DNA from: Bufo bufo
Lineage: Eukaryota; Chordata; Amphibia; Anura; Bufonidae
Direction of reading: 5' to 3'
Assembly (NCBI RefSeq): GCF_905171765.1
Contig: NC_053390.1
Span: 139,781,468 to 139,845,467, forward strand
Length of the DNA stretch: 64,000 nucleotides
Shown here: positions 41,780 through 54,199 of the stretch, piece by piece
Layout: each line of letters opens with the position of its first letter
Position numbering within the stretch: position 1 is the first letter of the stretch
Made by a program: the position numbers and the translations under genes
The notes under the pieces: model-generated
What the model was told of the DNA's origin: nothing
Seen by the model: only the letters and a program-made list of their open reading frames with translations
Databases searched by the model: none

Positions 41780-44022
41780 AGCACTGTATACATAAGTAAA
41801 CATACTAAAATAGTATTTAAATAAGTATTTCTTATTATCACCTAATAAAAACTTAGTAGATGGTGGAATATAATGAGGTGACCCAGAGAAAGATCATGTC
41901 AGTGTAGCTGTCTGTCATAAGGTTTTTGTACCTTGTACCTGTTTCTGTCAAGGAATATTAGAATTGCTTGATAAGTAGTACTGCAACATACACCTGGAAT
42001 TAATGATGTGATAGGCTCTAAACACTCTTTCTGTGATATAACATCCTGCTTCTGAGTCTGATTGGACACCATCTACCAATATTAAGTCTGTAGTTACAAT
42101 GCAAGATGTACACTTTAGATGTTGGTCAGGACAGGGCATACCTTTTAAACTACTAAATATCTTTTGTTTTCTATATCTGATATCTTATTGGATATGTCTA
42201 TCATATCGTATGTGATAAGCCCCCAATTATGTATTGTTAACTTTAGTAATGATACTTATGTGCAATATAAACAGTAGTTAGTAATGGGCATGAGATAAAA
42301 GTGTCTGAGGCCATTTTGACTGTTTTTCTAGAATGTCAGTCATTATATGACCATGGAATTTTGTGGAAACTACCGATAAATGATGAATAATCTGCTGAAA
42401 TTCATAACTTTTGTGTTTATTTTCTTTAACTGGTAGTTGACCATTACCTAATAATAACCTAAATTCATTCATGTTTTCTTCTGTAATAAATTCTATATTT
42501 TACACTAAAATGAACAGATTTGTTCACACACATCGTAAACCAACTTTTCTCCACCTCTTTTTATCCTAGTATAAAAGCCAAATTTCTGAGAGGATTATAA
42601 AAGGAGAGTAAGTAAAAAGTAAAGATACTAACTCACCTTTTTTTTAAATCCACTCCTGGTTTTGGCTCCAAAAACTGAAAACCTAAAAGTGTAAACCCAG
42701 CTTAAATGAACAGGATTTAAAGGGTTCCCTTTGTAAGCTAGACATTCACATACACCAATATAAAGCTGTATATAACGGTGATAAAAAATGTCTTCCATAT
42801 AATATGTTGCCAAGTAGCTACTAAGGAAAGAGTTAACTGAGCTAGATTTTTTATAATGATATTACTTATGGTAAGTATTTTCTATTAGTTCAAACAGATG
42901 GCTTTGATCCACAGCAATGCTATATCGTCTAAAAGCATAATGTATGAGTATCTTTATGTGTGAGTTACATATCCTTTCCCTCCAGTTAATTAGGATTTAG
43001 AGGAATATAGTGTTTTTTCATGTTCCCATCTTGTTATTTCTACTAGTAGAAAACATACTGTACTACATAAGAATGAGGGTTTAGGTGTAGAGTGGTGCAT
43101 TTATATCACTCTTCACCTCTAGTATATCAACAGAACACACATCCAATTGCAAGTCATTGTGATACTTCATTCTCTGTGTAATAAAGAATAAAATGGAAGA
43201 CATAAGTTGATGGCGGGCAATCTAGTTGACAGAGATACATGAAGTCTGCCGCTCTATTGGCATTGTATTACTAAATTAAACTGCTAAAAAAAATGCATTT
43301 TCTCCTAAGGCTTCATAGTCTCATGATAAATGTATGGAATAATAGATGAATTGCAGTAGAAAAGCTGGGAATAATTCTACTAGAAGAACTCTGACATTAT
43401 AAACTATGAGAGTGACATTTTGACTGTATGATTTTCCTGACAGTTTAAATAAAAAAGCACGTTGTGCGAGTCCAGAAACACTTTTACCTGTGACATCACG
43501 GACATGACACTAATGATTTGCTAGCTCTATAACTCATTGGGAATACCCTCTCTGGAAAACTCCACTAGCTATAATGTATGTAGAATTTTGACAATGAATT
43601 GTTTTAAAGAGTACCTGTCACCTGAATTTTTTACTGTTACCATTTTGGGGGTCCAAATGACTTTTCGAAAATTTTTTTTGGGAGACATTTTTATTGGGAG
43701 ACATGGTGACCAAAATGTCAATTCTAGGATACTTTTTTTAAAAAAATTTTATTAAAGTGTTCACCGTGTAAGATAACTAACCTTTTTACATTTTGGGACG
43801 CGACAATTGCAATAGTTTTTCTCTATACAATAAATGAGCTAAGTTTTTTATGTTTAATATTTGTGGGGTTTTATTATTTTTTTAATGTTAAACATCTATT
43901 ATGGTTTTTATTTGGTCACCTTACAAAACTGGAACTGGCAATCGCTTGATCATTTGTACAATACACTGCAATACTTCCTAGGCAGATTTTAATAGGAACT
44001 CTAACATGGCATGCCTGGGGCC
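41780..44022. other. No gene recognised
   Basis: Unique-looking AT-rich sequence. About 43,600-43,930 resembles in style the T-rich interior of the TTAA elements, including an AGGTGACAGGTAC-type start read in inverse, and is probably a very old copy. Confidence 0.35.
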
Positions 44023-44030
44023 TTCATGAT

Positions 44031-44629
44031 TAGAGATGAGCGAAGTTTCACAAAGAAATTAGATTCATGATGAATTACTTCATCACAAAGCGCATTTCTT
44101 TGTATGTAGAGGCTCAATAACAGGGAACAGCGATCCTGCCGGCCCCCTGTCATTGAACCCCTAATGTTTATTGGTGATCGCTGCATCTGAGATTAAAATT
44201 AATGTCTTTCAGGGGTTAATACTGTTAAAAAAAAAACACACTCACTTTATACATTTGATCGCGGAGAGGCCGTTGCAGCCATCTTGATTGAAGACAACAC
44301 TCTAAATCTCGTTAGGGGACATGATGACATCGCCACGCTGGCCAGGTGCGATGATGTTATCACTACCAGCGCAGTGACGTGGTGACGCGGTGACGTCACA
44401 CATCACCCTGCGCGAGTTCTTGCACAGTTTCTGCAATCAAGATGGCCGTGATGGCCTCTTCACACGCAAATGGATGAGATGAGTATGTTGTTGTTTTTTT
44501 TAACCATAGTTTCAGGAAAAATAGATTCGTTACCACAAAGCGTGAGGAAATTCGGCTTCGCGGTGAATCTAATTTTTACTGAAATTCGGATCGAAGTTAG
44601 TTTGTTTGGCTTCGATTCACTCAACACTA
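44031..44629. mobile_element. Non-autonomous hAT element, 599 bp
   Basis: It starts TAGAGATGAGCGAAG and ends CACTCAACACTA, with TTCATGAT on both sides (44,023-44,030 and 44,630-44,637). Internal words (TTCGTTACCACAAAGC) match the relic at 2.8-3.2 kb and the hAT at 26,445. CG-rich tandem words (GTGACGTGGTGACGCGGTGA) lie near 44,375-44,395. Confidence 0.9.
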
Positions 44630-45119
44630 TTCATGATGTTCCTGGCTACCATGACAACTGCTTGTGATTTCTGATGTCTAACCACTGAAATGCTACAGTC
44701 ACTATGACAGAAGGTCTACAGGTATCAGCGTTACCTCCGATCCCAACCACTGCATGCATTGTGTTATTGGTGTAAACATATGTGACACCCACAACTTATA
44801 GAGCCGACTTCCTGAACCCTTTCCATACACTGTTCATGCACCTGTGATACATATGTACATCTAGGTGCACAAAGGGGACAAATGTGTCTATTAACTAACA
44901 CCATGATCAGTGGATTTTGCCAAACAATGCCAACCAGACATTTACTCTGTGGTGACAGCTCTCTGTTCTGGCTCATAGAGGTGGGTCGTGGTGGGAACCT
45001 CCTTCTATCATGCTCATATACACTAAAAGGACATATGACAAGTGGTTGTCTTTATGAAGTAGCCTTTTTAAGGATTCTTAATTAATATTTAGTCTGTTCA
45101 GTTATATAGTGTCAACATG

Positions 45120-45305
45120 ACGCACAGTACGGTGCACAGGTCCTCACTCACTTTTGTCCCTGTCCCCATTGATGCTCACAGTCTAAATTCCACATTAACC
45201 TATCACTATAATTTTGGTGTGTGGAAGAAAAATGGAGATCCTGGAGAAAACCGATGCAAATATGAGGAGATCATTCAACCTCCACAGATACTTCAAGTTA
45301 CAGAG
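45120..45305. repeat. SINE-like fragment
   Basis: CTGTCCCCATTGATGCTCAC, GTCTAAATTCC, TGTGGAAGAAAAATGGAGA and CTGGAGAAAACCGATGCAAA follow the order of a conserved vertebrate SINE whose next part (AACCCCCGCAAACATGAGA) is seen at about 54,070. No A and B boxes are preserved here. Confidence 0.5.
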
Positions 45306-45309
45306 TGAT

Positions 45310-45949
45310 GTTCTGCAGTCCTGTAATCACAAGGGGCCATCATCCACAATGCTTTGCATTGCTTATCTTATATCCATTTAGCTACTAAACATTAATTGTC
45401 TGCATAGGCTATTATGTACCCATTAAAACTCAGTTTATATAGGAAGGATTCATTACAATCTGTTAATGAGCTTATGTTCCCCCAGAATGTATTGGTCTTG
45501 CACTCTACAATAATGAATCAAGCAAGCATAATTAAATTGTAAAAATTGTCATTTACCAATAATCTTATCAATCAGCTATATTAGAAGAATACTCATCACA
45601 TTTGTTATAAAAAAAAAAAAAACATTTGCTAAGGCTTTTTCTGTATTGGCACATTACAGGTTTGACAACATGCATTTTTTACAAAATAATTATAATATAA
45701 TGTAAAGTTTATTCTATGGTGCTAATCTTGTTTTATATTTAGACTTTGTAAATTTAGACATTAAGACTAGACAGTTTAAAGATGTTCCAAGTGACTATAA
45801 ATCTGGTTTATCTTTTAGACACATTTGTCTAACTTTAGTCCACCGAATGGTTGGCCCGTTTTTCTGCCAAAATTGGCTGCAATATGGAGATACCAACATG
45901 CTGGACTTAATTTAATACAAAAGTTCATATCTATATTAGTACATAGAGA
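45310..45949. other. No gene recognised
   Basis: AT-rich, unique-looking sequence without features. Confidence 0.35.
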
Positions 45950-45952
45950 TGA

Positions 45953-46158
45953 GGCCAGGTTCACATCACCATTTGTTTTCAATACTTTTGATCCATCAGA
46001 AGAACAGAAAGCAAAAAAATATATATCAGATCCTGTATTTTAAGCAGTTATGCACATTTTGAATCCATTTTAGCCATTTCCGTCTGAGAGTCATTTGTTT
46101 AGATGGAAAGTCCAACACGAAGAACGGAAAACGAAACGGTGATGCGAACCCAGCCTGA
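45953..46158. mobile_element. Short DNA element, inverted ends
   Basis: GGCCAGGTTCACATCACC on the left and GGTGATGCGAACCCAGCC on the right are inverse with few changes. TGA stands on both sides. This resembles the 3-bp-target Harbinger group in layout, but the TSD is not the usual TWA. Confidence 0.6.
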
Positions 46159-46545
46159 CGGAATCAATTCTAAATTAACTGAGTGTGTTAAATTTCCCAA
46201 AAAATCTACTTTCAAATTAAACTGAAATTTTGGCAATTTGATTTAGATGAATTGAGTAAAACGGCACCCACCTTTTACATGTCAAATTCAGTACACTAAT
46301 GACAGGGAAGATGAAGATGGAGAAACACATAACTCTTGTAAACTGTTTTCATGCTACTGTGGTGAAAGTTTATCATGAGTGGACAAACAGCACCATTGTG
46401 AATAAGCAATGTGGAAACTGTGGAGCACCACGTGCTATTCATGTGGGAGGTGAATGTCAGTTATGAAGGTGTGTGTGAAGGCAGATTAACACTCTGTAGT
46501 GCAGAAGCTCACTTCAAAAATGAATTAGGGTGCTACCAGATGTGT

Positions 46546-47983
46546 CACAAACACAGAAATATTGTGGCAAATCTGGGGGAGCTGCTCAACCCCTAACACT
46601 GTAGCGTGTTTTTCATTGGGGGAGCAGCCCCACCGCATGTGGACCGCAGCAAACGACTATCCCCAGCAAAAAATTGCATACGGTGGAGGATGTCGGTGCA
46701 GTCCACATGCACCAAAAAGGCATCCTACACAAAACGAAGCATTGTGCGGATGAAAATATAATCATATAAATCACAGAAAAAATGCACCAAACGGATATGC
46801 CACTGACTATACTGGCTAGTCATAAATGCAGATATTAAAAGCTGAGACTTTTGCCAATATATTCCTGTCAGGAAAATATCGGAGCCCATCATGCACCACG
46901 TCACGGTCACTAAGCATGGCAAGGGGTCCTACCACTACGCAAACTATGGTGTGAACAAGGTCTGAAGGTGATGAAATCCAGCTCACAGCCAAGCTTCCAC
47001 ACAACCGCCTAGCAGGACAACTAGTGCCTTTACCTGGCATTTAAACACTCCTTTGCACCTGGAAACCTCCATCACATGGTCTGATATGGGTGTGGCTTAC
47101 AGTCTTGCTTTGTTCACATTGCACTAGTTGTCCTGCTAGGCGGTTGTGTGGAAGCTTGGCTGTGAGCTGGATTTCATCACCTTCAGACCTTGGTCACACC
47201 ATAGTTAGCGTAGTGGTAGGACCCCTTGCCATGCTGAGTGACCGTGACGTGGTGCATGATGGGCTCCGATATTTTCCTGACAGGAATATATTGGCAAAAG
47301 TCTCAGCTTTTAATATCTGCATTTATGACTAGCCAGTATAGTCAGTGGCATATCCGTTTGGTGCATTTTTTCTGTGATTTATATGATTATATTTTCATCC
47401 GCACAATGCTTCGTTTTGTGTAGGATGCCTTTGTGGTGCATGTGGACCGCGCCGACATCCTCCACCGTATGCAATTTTTTGCTGTGGATAGTCGTTTGCT
47501 GCGGTCCACATGCGGTGGGGCTGCTCCCCCAATAAAAACACGCTACAGTGTTAGGGGTTGAGCAGCTCCCCGAGATTTGCCACGATATTTCTGTGTTTGT
47601 GTCTTGTTTTATATGTAGTGTATGTGCCTTTACCTGACATTTAAACACTCCTTTTGCACCTGGAAACCTCCATCACATGGTCTGATATGGGTGTGGCTTA
47701 CAGTCTTGCTTTGTTCACATTGCACTAGTTGTCCTGCTAGGCGGTTGTGTGGAAGCTTGGCTGTGAGCTGGATTTCATCACCTTCAGACCTTGTTCACAC
47801 CATAGTTAGCGTAGTGGTAGGACCCCTTGCCATGCTGAGTGACCGTGACGTGGTGCATGATGGGCTCCGATATTTTCCTGACAGGAATATATTGCAAAAG
47901 TCTCAGCTTTTAATATCTGCATTTATGACTAGCCAGTATAGTCAGTGGCATATCTGTTTGGTGCATTTTTTCTGTGATTTATA
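46546..47983. mobile_element. Penelope-type terminal-repeat block, inverted plus direct units
   Basis: TGCTACCAGATGTGT flanks the block on both sides (46,531-46,545 and 47,984-47,998), a perfect 15-bp duplication. Arm 46,546-47,037 is inverse to arm 47,121-47,604 (about 490 bp each). A third unit, 47,626-47,983, repeats 47,030-47,385 directly. The units contain the sequence found 3' of the GIY-YIG gene at 9,018-9,150 (CATGATGGGCTCCGAT, CAGGAATATATTGGC). No RT or endonuclease is inside. Penelope-like elements are known for such mixed terminal-repeat arrangements. Confidence 0.8.
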
Positions 47984-48537
47984 TGCTACCAGATGTGTTT
48001 CTAAATCAACAGTTCCATGAACTCTACTAGGTTTGGGACTTCAAAGCAGACAATGGTCTCTGCTAACAAAGTTGTGTCGGCAGAAAAGGCTTAAATTTTC
48101 GTGGCAGTATTAGAATTGGACCCCCACTGACAAAAGGTTGCATTCTTTGTCTATCGAACGGATGGACATTGGTGTGTCAGGTGAGAAACATAGGAGAACA
48201 AACACCTTGCAACCATTGCTTGGAAGAACACAAGCTGGTGGTGGTAACGTTGTGGTCTGGTGAATGTTTTTGAGGCATTCTCTGGGCCCACTCATCCATG
48301 TGGAAGGCACTATCAACAAATTCTGGTATGAATCCATCCTTGCAGATCATGTACACCCATACATGCTAATTGTCTTCTCTGGAGCAGATGGGATCTTCCA
48401 GAAAGATAATGCGACATGTCACATGGGCTAACACTGGTTGGAAAACCATGTCCAAGACTTCAAAGTACTACCCTGACCCCCTAATTTCCCAGATTTGAAC
48501 CCAATTGAACATCTGTGGGACCACCTCGGTCATCCAG

Positions 48538-49115
48538 TGTCACAGTGCAGTGTGGGTAGATAACTCCACACCGACCACAAGAGGGAAGGGAAAAGGTAAC
48601 AGGCCTGGAAACTAGGGAAAGGGGAAAAGGTCACCACCTAGTGAATCCCTAAACCGAACCCTGACTACTATAAATATGAACAGACCTTGAAGGTAGGAAT
48701 GTTCATAAGCTGGAACCTAGGACACTATCTGACCCTAAAGGGCCCTGTAAATAGTGTCCCAGCTGAAGGAACAGGAGACTCCCTCAGGCCTAATACCAAA
48801 AAGTAGGGGAAAACAACAAACAAGAAATAAAGGAAAGACACTTAACTCCAAAGTATGCAGATGAGCAGGAACTCAGAGGAGAACCAGACACCAGCTCTTC
48901 ACAACCAAAAGGAGCTATCAACCACATAGCATGATGGGTGAGGCCAGACTAAATAGAGGAGTTGGAATGACCACTTAAGCTACACCTGAGACCAGAGGTG
49001 TGGTTATACCCAGCAACAACACAGAAGCAAGTTAAAACAGAGGGGCTGTCAGATCACATCACGTGCAGCCAGTCTCTTAGATCTTCTGACCCCTGTCACA
49101 GGAGGGACCGTGACA
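48538..49115. mobile_element. Solo-LTR-like element, 5-bp TSD
   Basis: It starts TGTCACAGTGC and ends GGACCGTGACA, flanked by TCCAG (48,533-48,537 and 49,116-49,120). It sits in the Tc1 relic, whose coding order continues on both sides. End style and target size match the element at 1641-2288. At 578 bp it would be a solo LTR. No primer-binding site adjoins. Confidence 0.7.
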
Positions 49116-49394
49116 TCCAGTTTTCTCCATGGATTCTACCTCACACACCCTCCATAAGCTGTGGGATGCACTGCAGTGAGTATGGTTCCAGATACCTGTG
49201 ACAACCTACAAGGAACTTAATGAATCGGTCACTTCCAACCCATATAGCGGTGCATACTTTGGCTGCAGATGTGGTGCAACTGCACCATTTTTTTCCAAGA
49301 ACCTTTTGCAAAGTTTCTATAATTAAGAAGTGTACAATAAGTGTGTTTTCCAGCATCACCAGTAACATATACTTTTTATGCAGACTGTGTCTAA

Positions 49395-49675
49395 GGGCTC
49401 ATTCAGACGGCCGTATGCTATCCGCAAAAATGCGGATCCGTTTTTTTGCGGATTAGATGCTGACCCATTCACTTCTATGGGGCCCTTTTGTATTCCACAG
49501 TTCCGCAAAACAAATGAAACATGTCCTATACTTGTCCGTGAAAATCAGTACATGTTTTCATTGAAGTCTATGGGTCCACAAAAATACTGAATGCTATCCG
49601 TTTTTTGCGGATCTGCAAAAAAACGGATAGCGTTAAGTATTTTTGCGGACAGCATACGGCCGTCTGAATGAGCCC
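49395..49675. mobile_element. Harbinger-type short element, TAA target
   Basis: GGGCTCATTCAGACGGCCGT and its inverse form the ends, with TAA on both sides (49,392-49,394 and 49,676-49,678). The interior has many TGCGGAT and ATCCGCA words in inverse pairs. Ends are nearly identical, suggesting recent spread. Confidence 0.88.
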
Positions 49676-49679
49676 TAAT

Positions 49680-50400
49680 TGCACTTTTTTTTCAAAATAA
49701 CTTGAAAATTTTATTACAAAAATTCTATTTAACACAGACTAGTGTACCTAACTTTATGTATTGATGTTTTGTTTTATTACAAAATTGGAATAAAAAAAGT
49801 CATCCTTGGCCTCACCCAGTTTATCCAACTTCTATGTCAGTGAAGTGGATTACTCACTATGTGAGTAAAGTGTAAAAGGTGCTTCATAAATTAAATAAAT
49901 CTAACCACCATATTTCACAATGTACTTACACCAGACAGCTGGCAAAAAATATATTGACAATCTCCTTCTTCCCATTTATTACAAAGCTGACTGCCTCCAG
50001 CCACCACCAGATGGAGCTCAGTGATTGTGGAATTTATGCATTTACAGTTGACAGTTGAAATGGAAGTTGTAATCATCTGTTTGCATTGAGATCACATTAG
50101 TGGTGAAGTGGTTTAACATCAAAAAGAGGAGTTAAATGAGGGCTCCCCTTATGTCGGGCCCCATAGCAGTTGCATGGTCGGCCTCCAGTGTAGGTATGCC
50201 ACTGGTTACCACCCTTAAGATAGCCTAAAAACTGTGATGCTATCATATTAATTGATTTTCCCTAAAGTCTAAATTGCTCCACCAATATTACAATTTATAG
50301 CCCACATAACAGTATCAATAAAATAATCATGTAGCAGTACTCACAGAGCATTTACTCCTATATGTATTGATACAGCAGTGAATTTCCGAATTCTACGTAC
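49680..50400. other. No gene recognised
   Basis: Unique-looking sequence apart from a short repeat end at 50,150-50,215 (GGGCCCCATAGCAGTTGC), related to 41,031-41,315. Confidence 0.35.
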
Positions 50401-51320
50401 ACAGTGACCCTACGATAAAACTGTTTTTAATTAGAGGAGTATAGAGCTGGATCCTACATTCATTTCATTTGAGACCTATTGGTACAACGAGAGGACTTAT
50501 TAAAAAATAGGGCCCCATCTAAAAAGGTCACTTTGTTGTGATGTTGTGCATGAGCAATATCCGACCTGTTGTTATCCTCTTGAAAATCACTCCTGGGATA
50601 CTTTGGAGAAAAGGTCAATACCACAACAAAATCAATCTAACACAAAGCTGTTAGTGTACCTAAAATGAAGACTAGAGGAGTCTGGCTACTGTAAATTATG
50701 CCACCCCACACCATAATCCTGGGAGTAGGACCAGTATAAGATTCCCTCGTGAAGGCCTCTTTATGGTGTTGCCCATGTGGTCTCCTAACCTATCTCTGGC
50801 TATCACTTAATTTGAAACTAAAGTGTGACTTACTGCTGAGGAGGATAGACCTGCTGTCTCGCTGTGCTCCATGATATCCTTTGACAGTGGTGGTGTGAGG
50901 TCAATGGAACACCTGTAGCTGAATGGCTCATAGTCCAATGTAATGAAAATGCCTTCTGATGGTTTGTGTACACACTGTTTGCCACCCTAGACTTGGGATG
51001 TGAGGTCCAATTTCACTTGCAGTGTAGAATGGATCACCATGCACCATTCATCTAATTAGACGGTCCATCCGTGAAGAGGTTCTGTGCAACTTTTGTTGTC
51101 ATTACAGTTCTTTGTTCTTCTCTCAACACTAGAACACATAACAATGCTTACGTCTCAGCCAAGGCTTATATCTGCTGGACTGATAAACTCAGGTCTATCA
51201 GTTCAAGATTTTAGTCCCTCTCAGTTTGTGACAAGTGGTGATAACTGGCACGTTAATAAACTCGAGGCATTGCACAATCACAATCATCCCATATGACTTG
51301 CTTTGATGTTTGAGGTTTCA
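50400..51320 (-). pseudogene. Tc1-like relic on the minus strand
   Basis: Reading on the minus strand, about 50,580-50,515 gives FQEDNNRSDIAHAQHH, a decayed FQQDNARPHTA block. Upstream pieces (DYGVGWH near 50,730) correspond to the GxMVWG region. Many stops and shifts are present. Confidence 0.55.
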
Positions 51321-52230
51321 CATGACTAAAAAAACTTCTTTCCATTTGGCTTTTATGCTCCTCCCATATGCCACATATTAAATCTAGGTGCTTGAAAATT
51401 TGATCACCTGCAGATGTTAGCGATACCTGCTACTTCCTCGATTTTCAAAACATTACGGTTTGTCGTTGTTGTTGCAATTTCAATGTTGAGGAGAGTATAA
51501 TGTTCTGGGGTAGTAGTAGTTATCAGGACAGTCTCACTGGACAATGATTTGTCATGGTGTTGAGAAATCAGGAGCTGCATGAAAGAGGAAAAAACTGTAG
51601 CATGTGACTTCCGAGCCACACTATGACCATCCTATGTATTGATGCTAAGGCATAAAGCTTGTCTATTGACCAGTGAGTCACCAATATTTTAAGCATCCTT
51701 TTAGGATATTCTCAGTTAGAGTCCCATTTTCTAGTCACACCTCCATCAACTACTTGGAAAAGGGAGTGGTCACAAAGAGTGTCTCCCTTTGCAGGATTCA
51801 ATCTGTTCATCCATTACATTAACAGACCATTGATATCTGGGCAGTGGTATAAAGTTCGACAAAGTTTTCCAATGTGCAATTCTGTCCCTGCTGAAGAAAA
51901 ATATCCCCACAGAATGATACTGCCACCACCATGTTTCACAGTGGGGATGGTGTGTGTTCAGCATGATGTGCAGTGTTTTCCGACACACATAGCATTTTTC
52001 ATTTAGGCAAAGCATTCAAATTTGGTCTCATCTGATTAGAGCACCTTCTTCCAAGTTTGCTGTGTCCCTTACATGGCTTGTGGCAAACTGCAAACAGGAC
52101 TTCTTATGGCTTGCTTTCAAAAATGGCTTTCTTCTTGTCACTCTTCCATACAGGCCAGATTTGTGCAGTACACAACTAAAAGTAAGTAGCCTAATAGTTG
52201 TCCTGTGGACAGATTCTCCCAACTGAGTTA

Positions 52231-52997
52231 GGGCTCTTTCACACCTGCGTTTTTGTCTTCCGGCATAGAGTTCCGTCGTCGGGGCTCTATGCCGGAAGAA
52301 TCCTGATCAGGATTATCCTAATGCATTCTGAATGGAGAGTAATCCGTTCAGGATGCATCAGGATGTCTTCAGTTCCGGTACGGAACGTTTGTTGGCCGGA
52401 GAAAATACTGCAGCATGCTGCGCTTTTTGCTCCGGCCAAAAATCCGGAACACTTGCCGCAAGGCCGGATCCGGAATTAATGCCCATTGAAAGGCATTGAT
52501 CCGGATCCGGCCTTAAGCTAAACGTCGTTTCGGCGCATTGCCGGAGCCAACATTTAGCTTTTTCAGAGTGGTTACCATGGCTGCCGGGACGCTAAAGTCC
52601 TGACAGCCATGGTAAGTGTAGCGGGGAGCGGGGGAGCAGTGTACTTACCGTCCGTGCGGCTCCCCGGGCGCTCCAGAGTGACGTCAGGGCGCCCCAAGCG
52701 CATGGATCACGTGATCGCATGGATCACGTCATCCATGCGCATGGGGCGCTCTGACGTCATTCTGGAGCGCCCCGGGAGCCGCACGGACTGTAAGTATACC
52801 GCTCCCCCGCTCCCCGCTCCTACTATGGCAACCAGGACTTTAATAGCGTCCTGGGTGCCATAGTAACACTGAAAGCATTTGGAAGACGGTTCCGTCTTCA
52901 AATGCTTTCAGTACACTTGCGTTTTTCCGGATCCGGCAGGCACCTCCGGCAACGGAAGTGCATGCCGGATCCCAACAACGCAAGTGTGAAAGAGGCC
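52231..52997. mobile_element. Harbinger-type element with a long CG-rich palindrome, 767 bp
   Basis: GGGCTCTTTCACACCTGCGT and AACGCAAGTGTGAAAGAGGCC inverse-match, with TTA on both sides (52,228-52,230 and 52,998-53,000). The centre is a palindrome of roughly 200 bp around 52,718 containing GGATCACGTGATC, GACGTCA twice and GGAGCGCCCCGGG. Outer parts contain many CCGGATCC words in both directions. Confidence 0.88.
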
Positions 52998-53228
52998 TTA
53001 TGCAGCTCCTCCAGAGTGATCATGGGCCTCTTGTCTGCTTCTCTAATTAGTGCTCTGGACTGTTAGTTTAGGCGGATGGTCATGTAAGTTTTCACTTGTG
53101 CAATACTTCTTCCATTTTGGATGATGGTTGGAACAGTCTGCAAAAAAAACAATTGAGGTTAGTCAGCACATCCCAGTGCGTAGGTGCACGTAGCCATGGC
53201 TGAAAGCACAAAAGCAAAAACAAAAACA

Positions 53229-53590
53229 ATGCAACAGCTCTCTGCAAACACAAATAGCAAAGTAAATACAACAGTATCATACTCACTATAGAAAATCTAC
53301 TAATGCTACATTACAAATGTAGGATTCTTGGCAAATACATTTTGTATGAAATTATTTGTGAGTACCCGCCAATGGCACGGTGATCTGTTTAGGACAGGAT
53401 CCTACACTAAATACTAACTCCTCTGGTGCCATAATGGCCTCCATTAAATTCAGTGAATGTAAAAAGATCACCTTGCGGTTGGCCACAATCTTACATTTGT
53501 AACATAGCATTAGCATTAGTACATTTTCTATAGTGAGTATGGCATGATTGTATTTACTTTGTTAATTGTGTTTGCAGACTCCTGTTGCAT
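53229..53590. repeat. Inverted repeat, arms about 80 bp
   Basis: GCAAACACAAATAGCAAAG, CATACTCACTATAGAAAATC on the left recur inverse on the right (TTTTCTATAGTGAGTATG, CTTTGTTAATTGTGTTTGC). It splits the Tc1 relic and is probably a short DNA element. Confidence 0.65.
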
Positions 53591-53984
53591 TGTGTTTGGT
53601 TATGGATTGAACAGTGCTCCGTGAGACGTTCAGAGCTTGGGATATTTTTTTTAAACCTAACCCTTTGCTTTACACTTCTCCACATCTTTATCCCTGACCT
53701 GCCTGGTGTGTTCCATGGTTTTCATGATGCTGTTTGATCACTAATGCTCTCACACACACACAGTTGGACTATATTTACTAATTTGGTTACTTCTGAAGGC
53801 AACAGGTCACACTGGATTTTATTTTGGGGTATCAGAATACAAATGAATGCCACGCTTTCAAGATTTTATTTATTAAACCTTTTGAAAACCATGTATCATT
53901 TTCTTTTCACTTCACACATACTTGCTACTTTCTGTTGGTTAATCACATAAAATCCTAATAAAATAACGTACATTTTAGTTTCTG

Positions 53985-54190
53985 TGTGTAGATGGCACTG
54001 TAGATGCTCATTCTATGCCAAGGCAATTAACTTCTCAGTATGTTTGTGGGAGAAACTATCCAAAGGAAACCCCCGCAAACATGAGACGAACATACAAACT
54101 TCATGTAGATGTCGTCCATGCTTTGATTCGAACCCAGCACTACAAGGTCCCATGCTGTCAGGTTCTTCTACAGATTATATCTGATCAATG
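53985..54190 (-). repeat. SINE-like fragment with B-box-like word
   Basis: GTGGGAGAAACTATCC, GGAAACCCCCGCAAACATGA, ACATACAAACTTCATG and GATTCGAACCCAGCACTAC follow the order of a widespread vertebrate SINE core. The inverse of GATTCGAACC is a B-box-like GGTTCGAATC, so the tRNA-derived promoter would read from the minus strand. Confidence 0.55.
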
Positions 54191-54199
54191 TTGGTTTTA

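Larger units (their letters stand above)
46330..49340 (+). mobile_element. Tc1-like relic on the plus strand, split twice
   Basis: Transposase pieces appear in order at 46,380-46,545, 48,000-48,537 and 49,121-49,340: a DNA-binding remnant, then GNVVVW-like and FQKDNATCHMG (about 48,390-48,425), then PDLNPIEHLWDHL (about 48,490-48,530), then LWDALQ and IPVTTYKELNESV (about 49,160-49,230). Frameshifts and stops are many. It was split by the Penelope-type block and by an LTR-like element. Confidence 0.75.
51780..53960 (-). pseudogene. Second Tc1-like relic on the minus strand, split twice
   Basis: Minus-strand pieces read SGLYGRVTRRKPFLKASHKK (about 52,165-52,105), then CLNEKCYVCRKT (about 52,010-51,975) and [15 protein letters not shown] near 51,945-51,900. 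These follow the order of a Tc1 transposase around the first aspartate and the GGGSIMLWG block. The reading is shifted several times. It is split by the Harbinger element at 52,231 and by an inverted-repeat element at 53.2-53.6 kb; its 5' end reaches 53,960. Confidence 0.6.

Noticed and set aside
54112..54135. tRNA gene suggested by a B-box-like word
   Set aside because: No cloverleaf or A box at the right distance. The surroundings match a SINE core.
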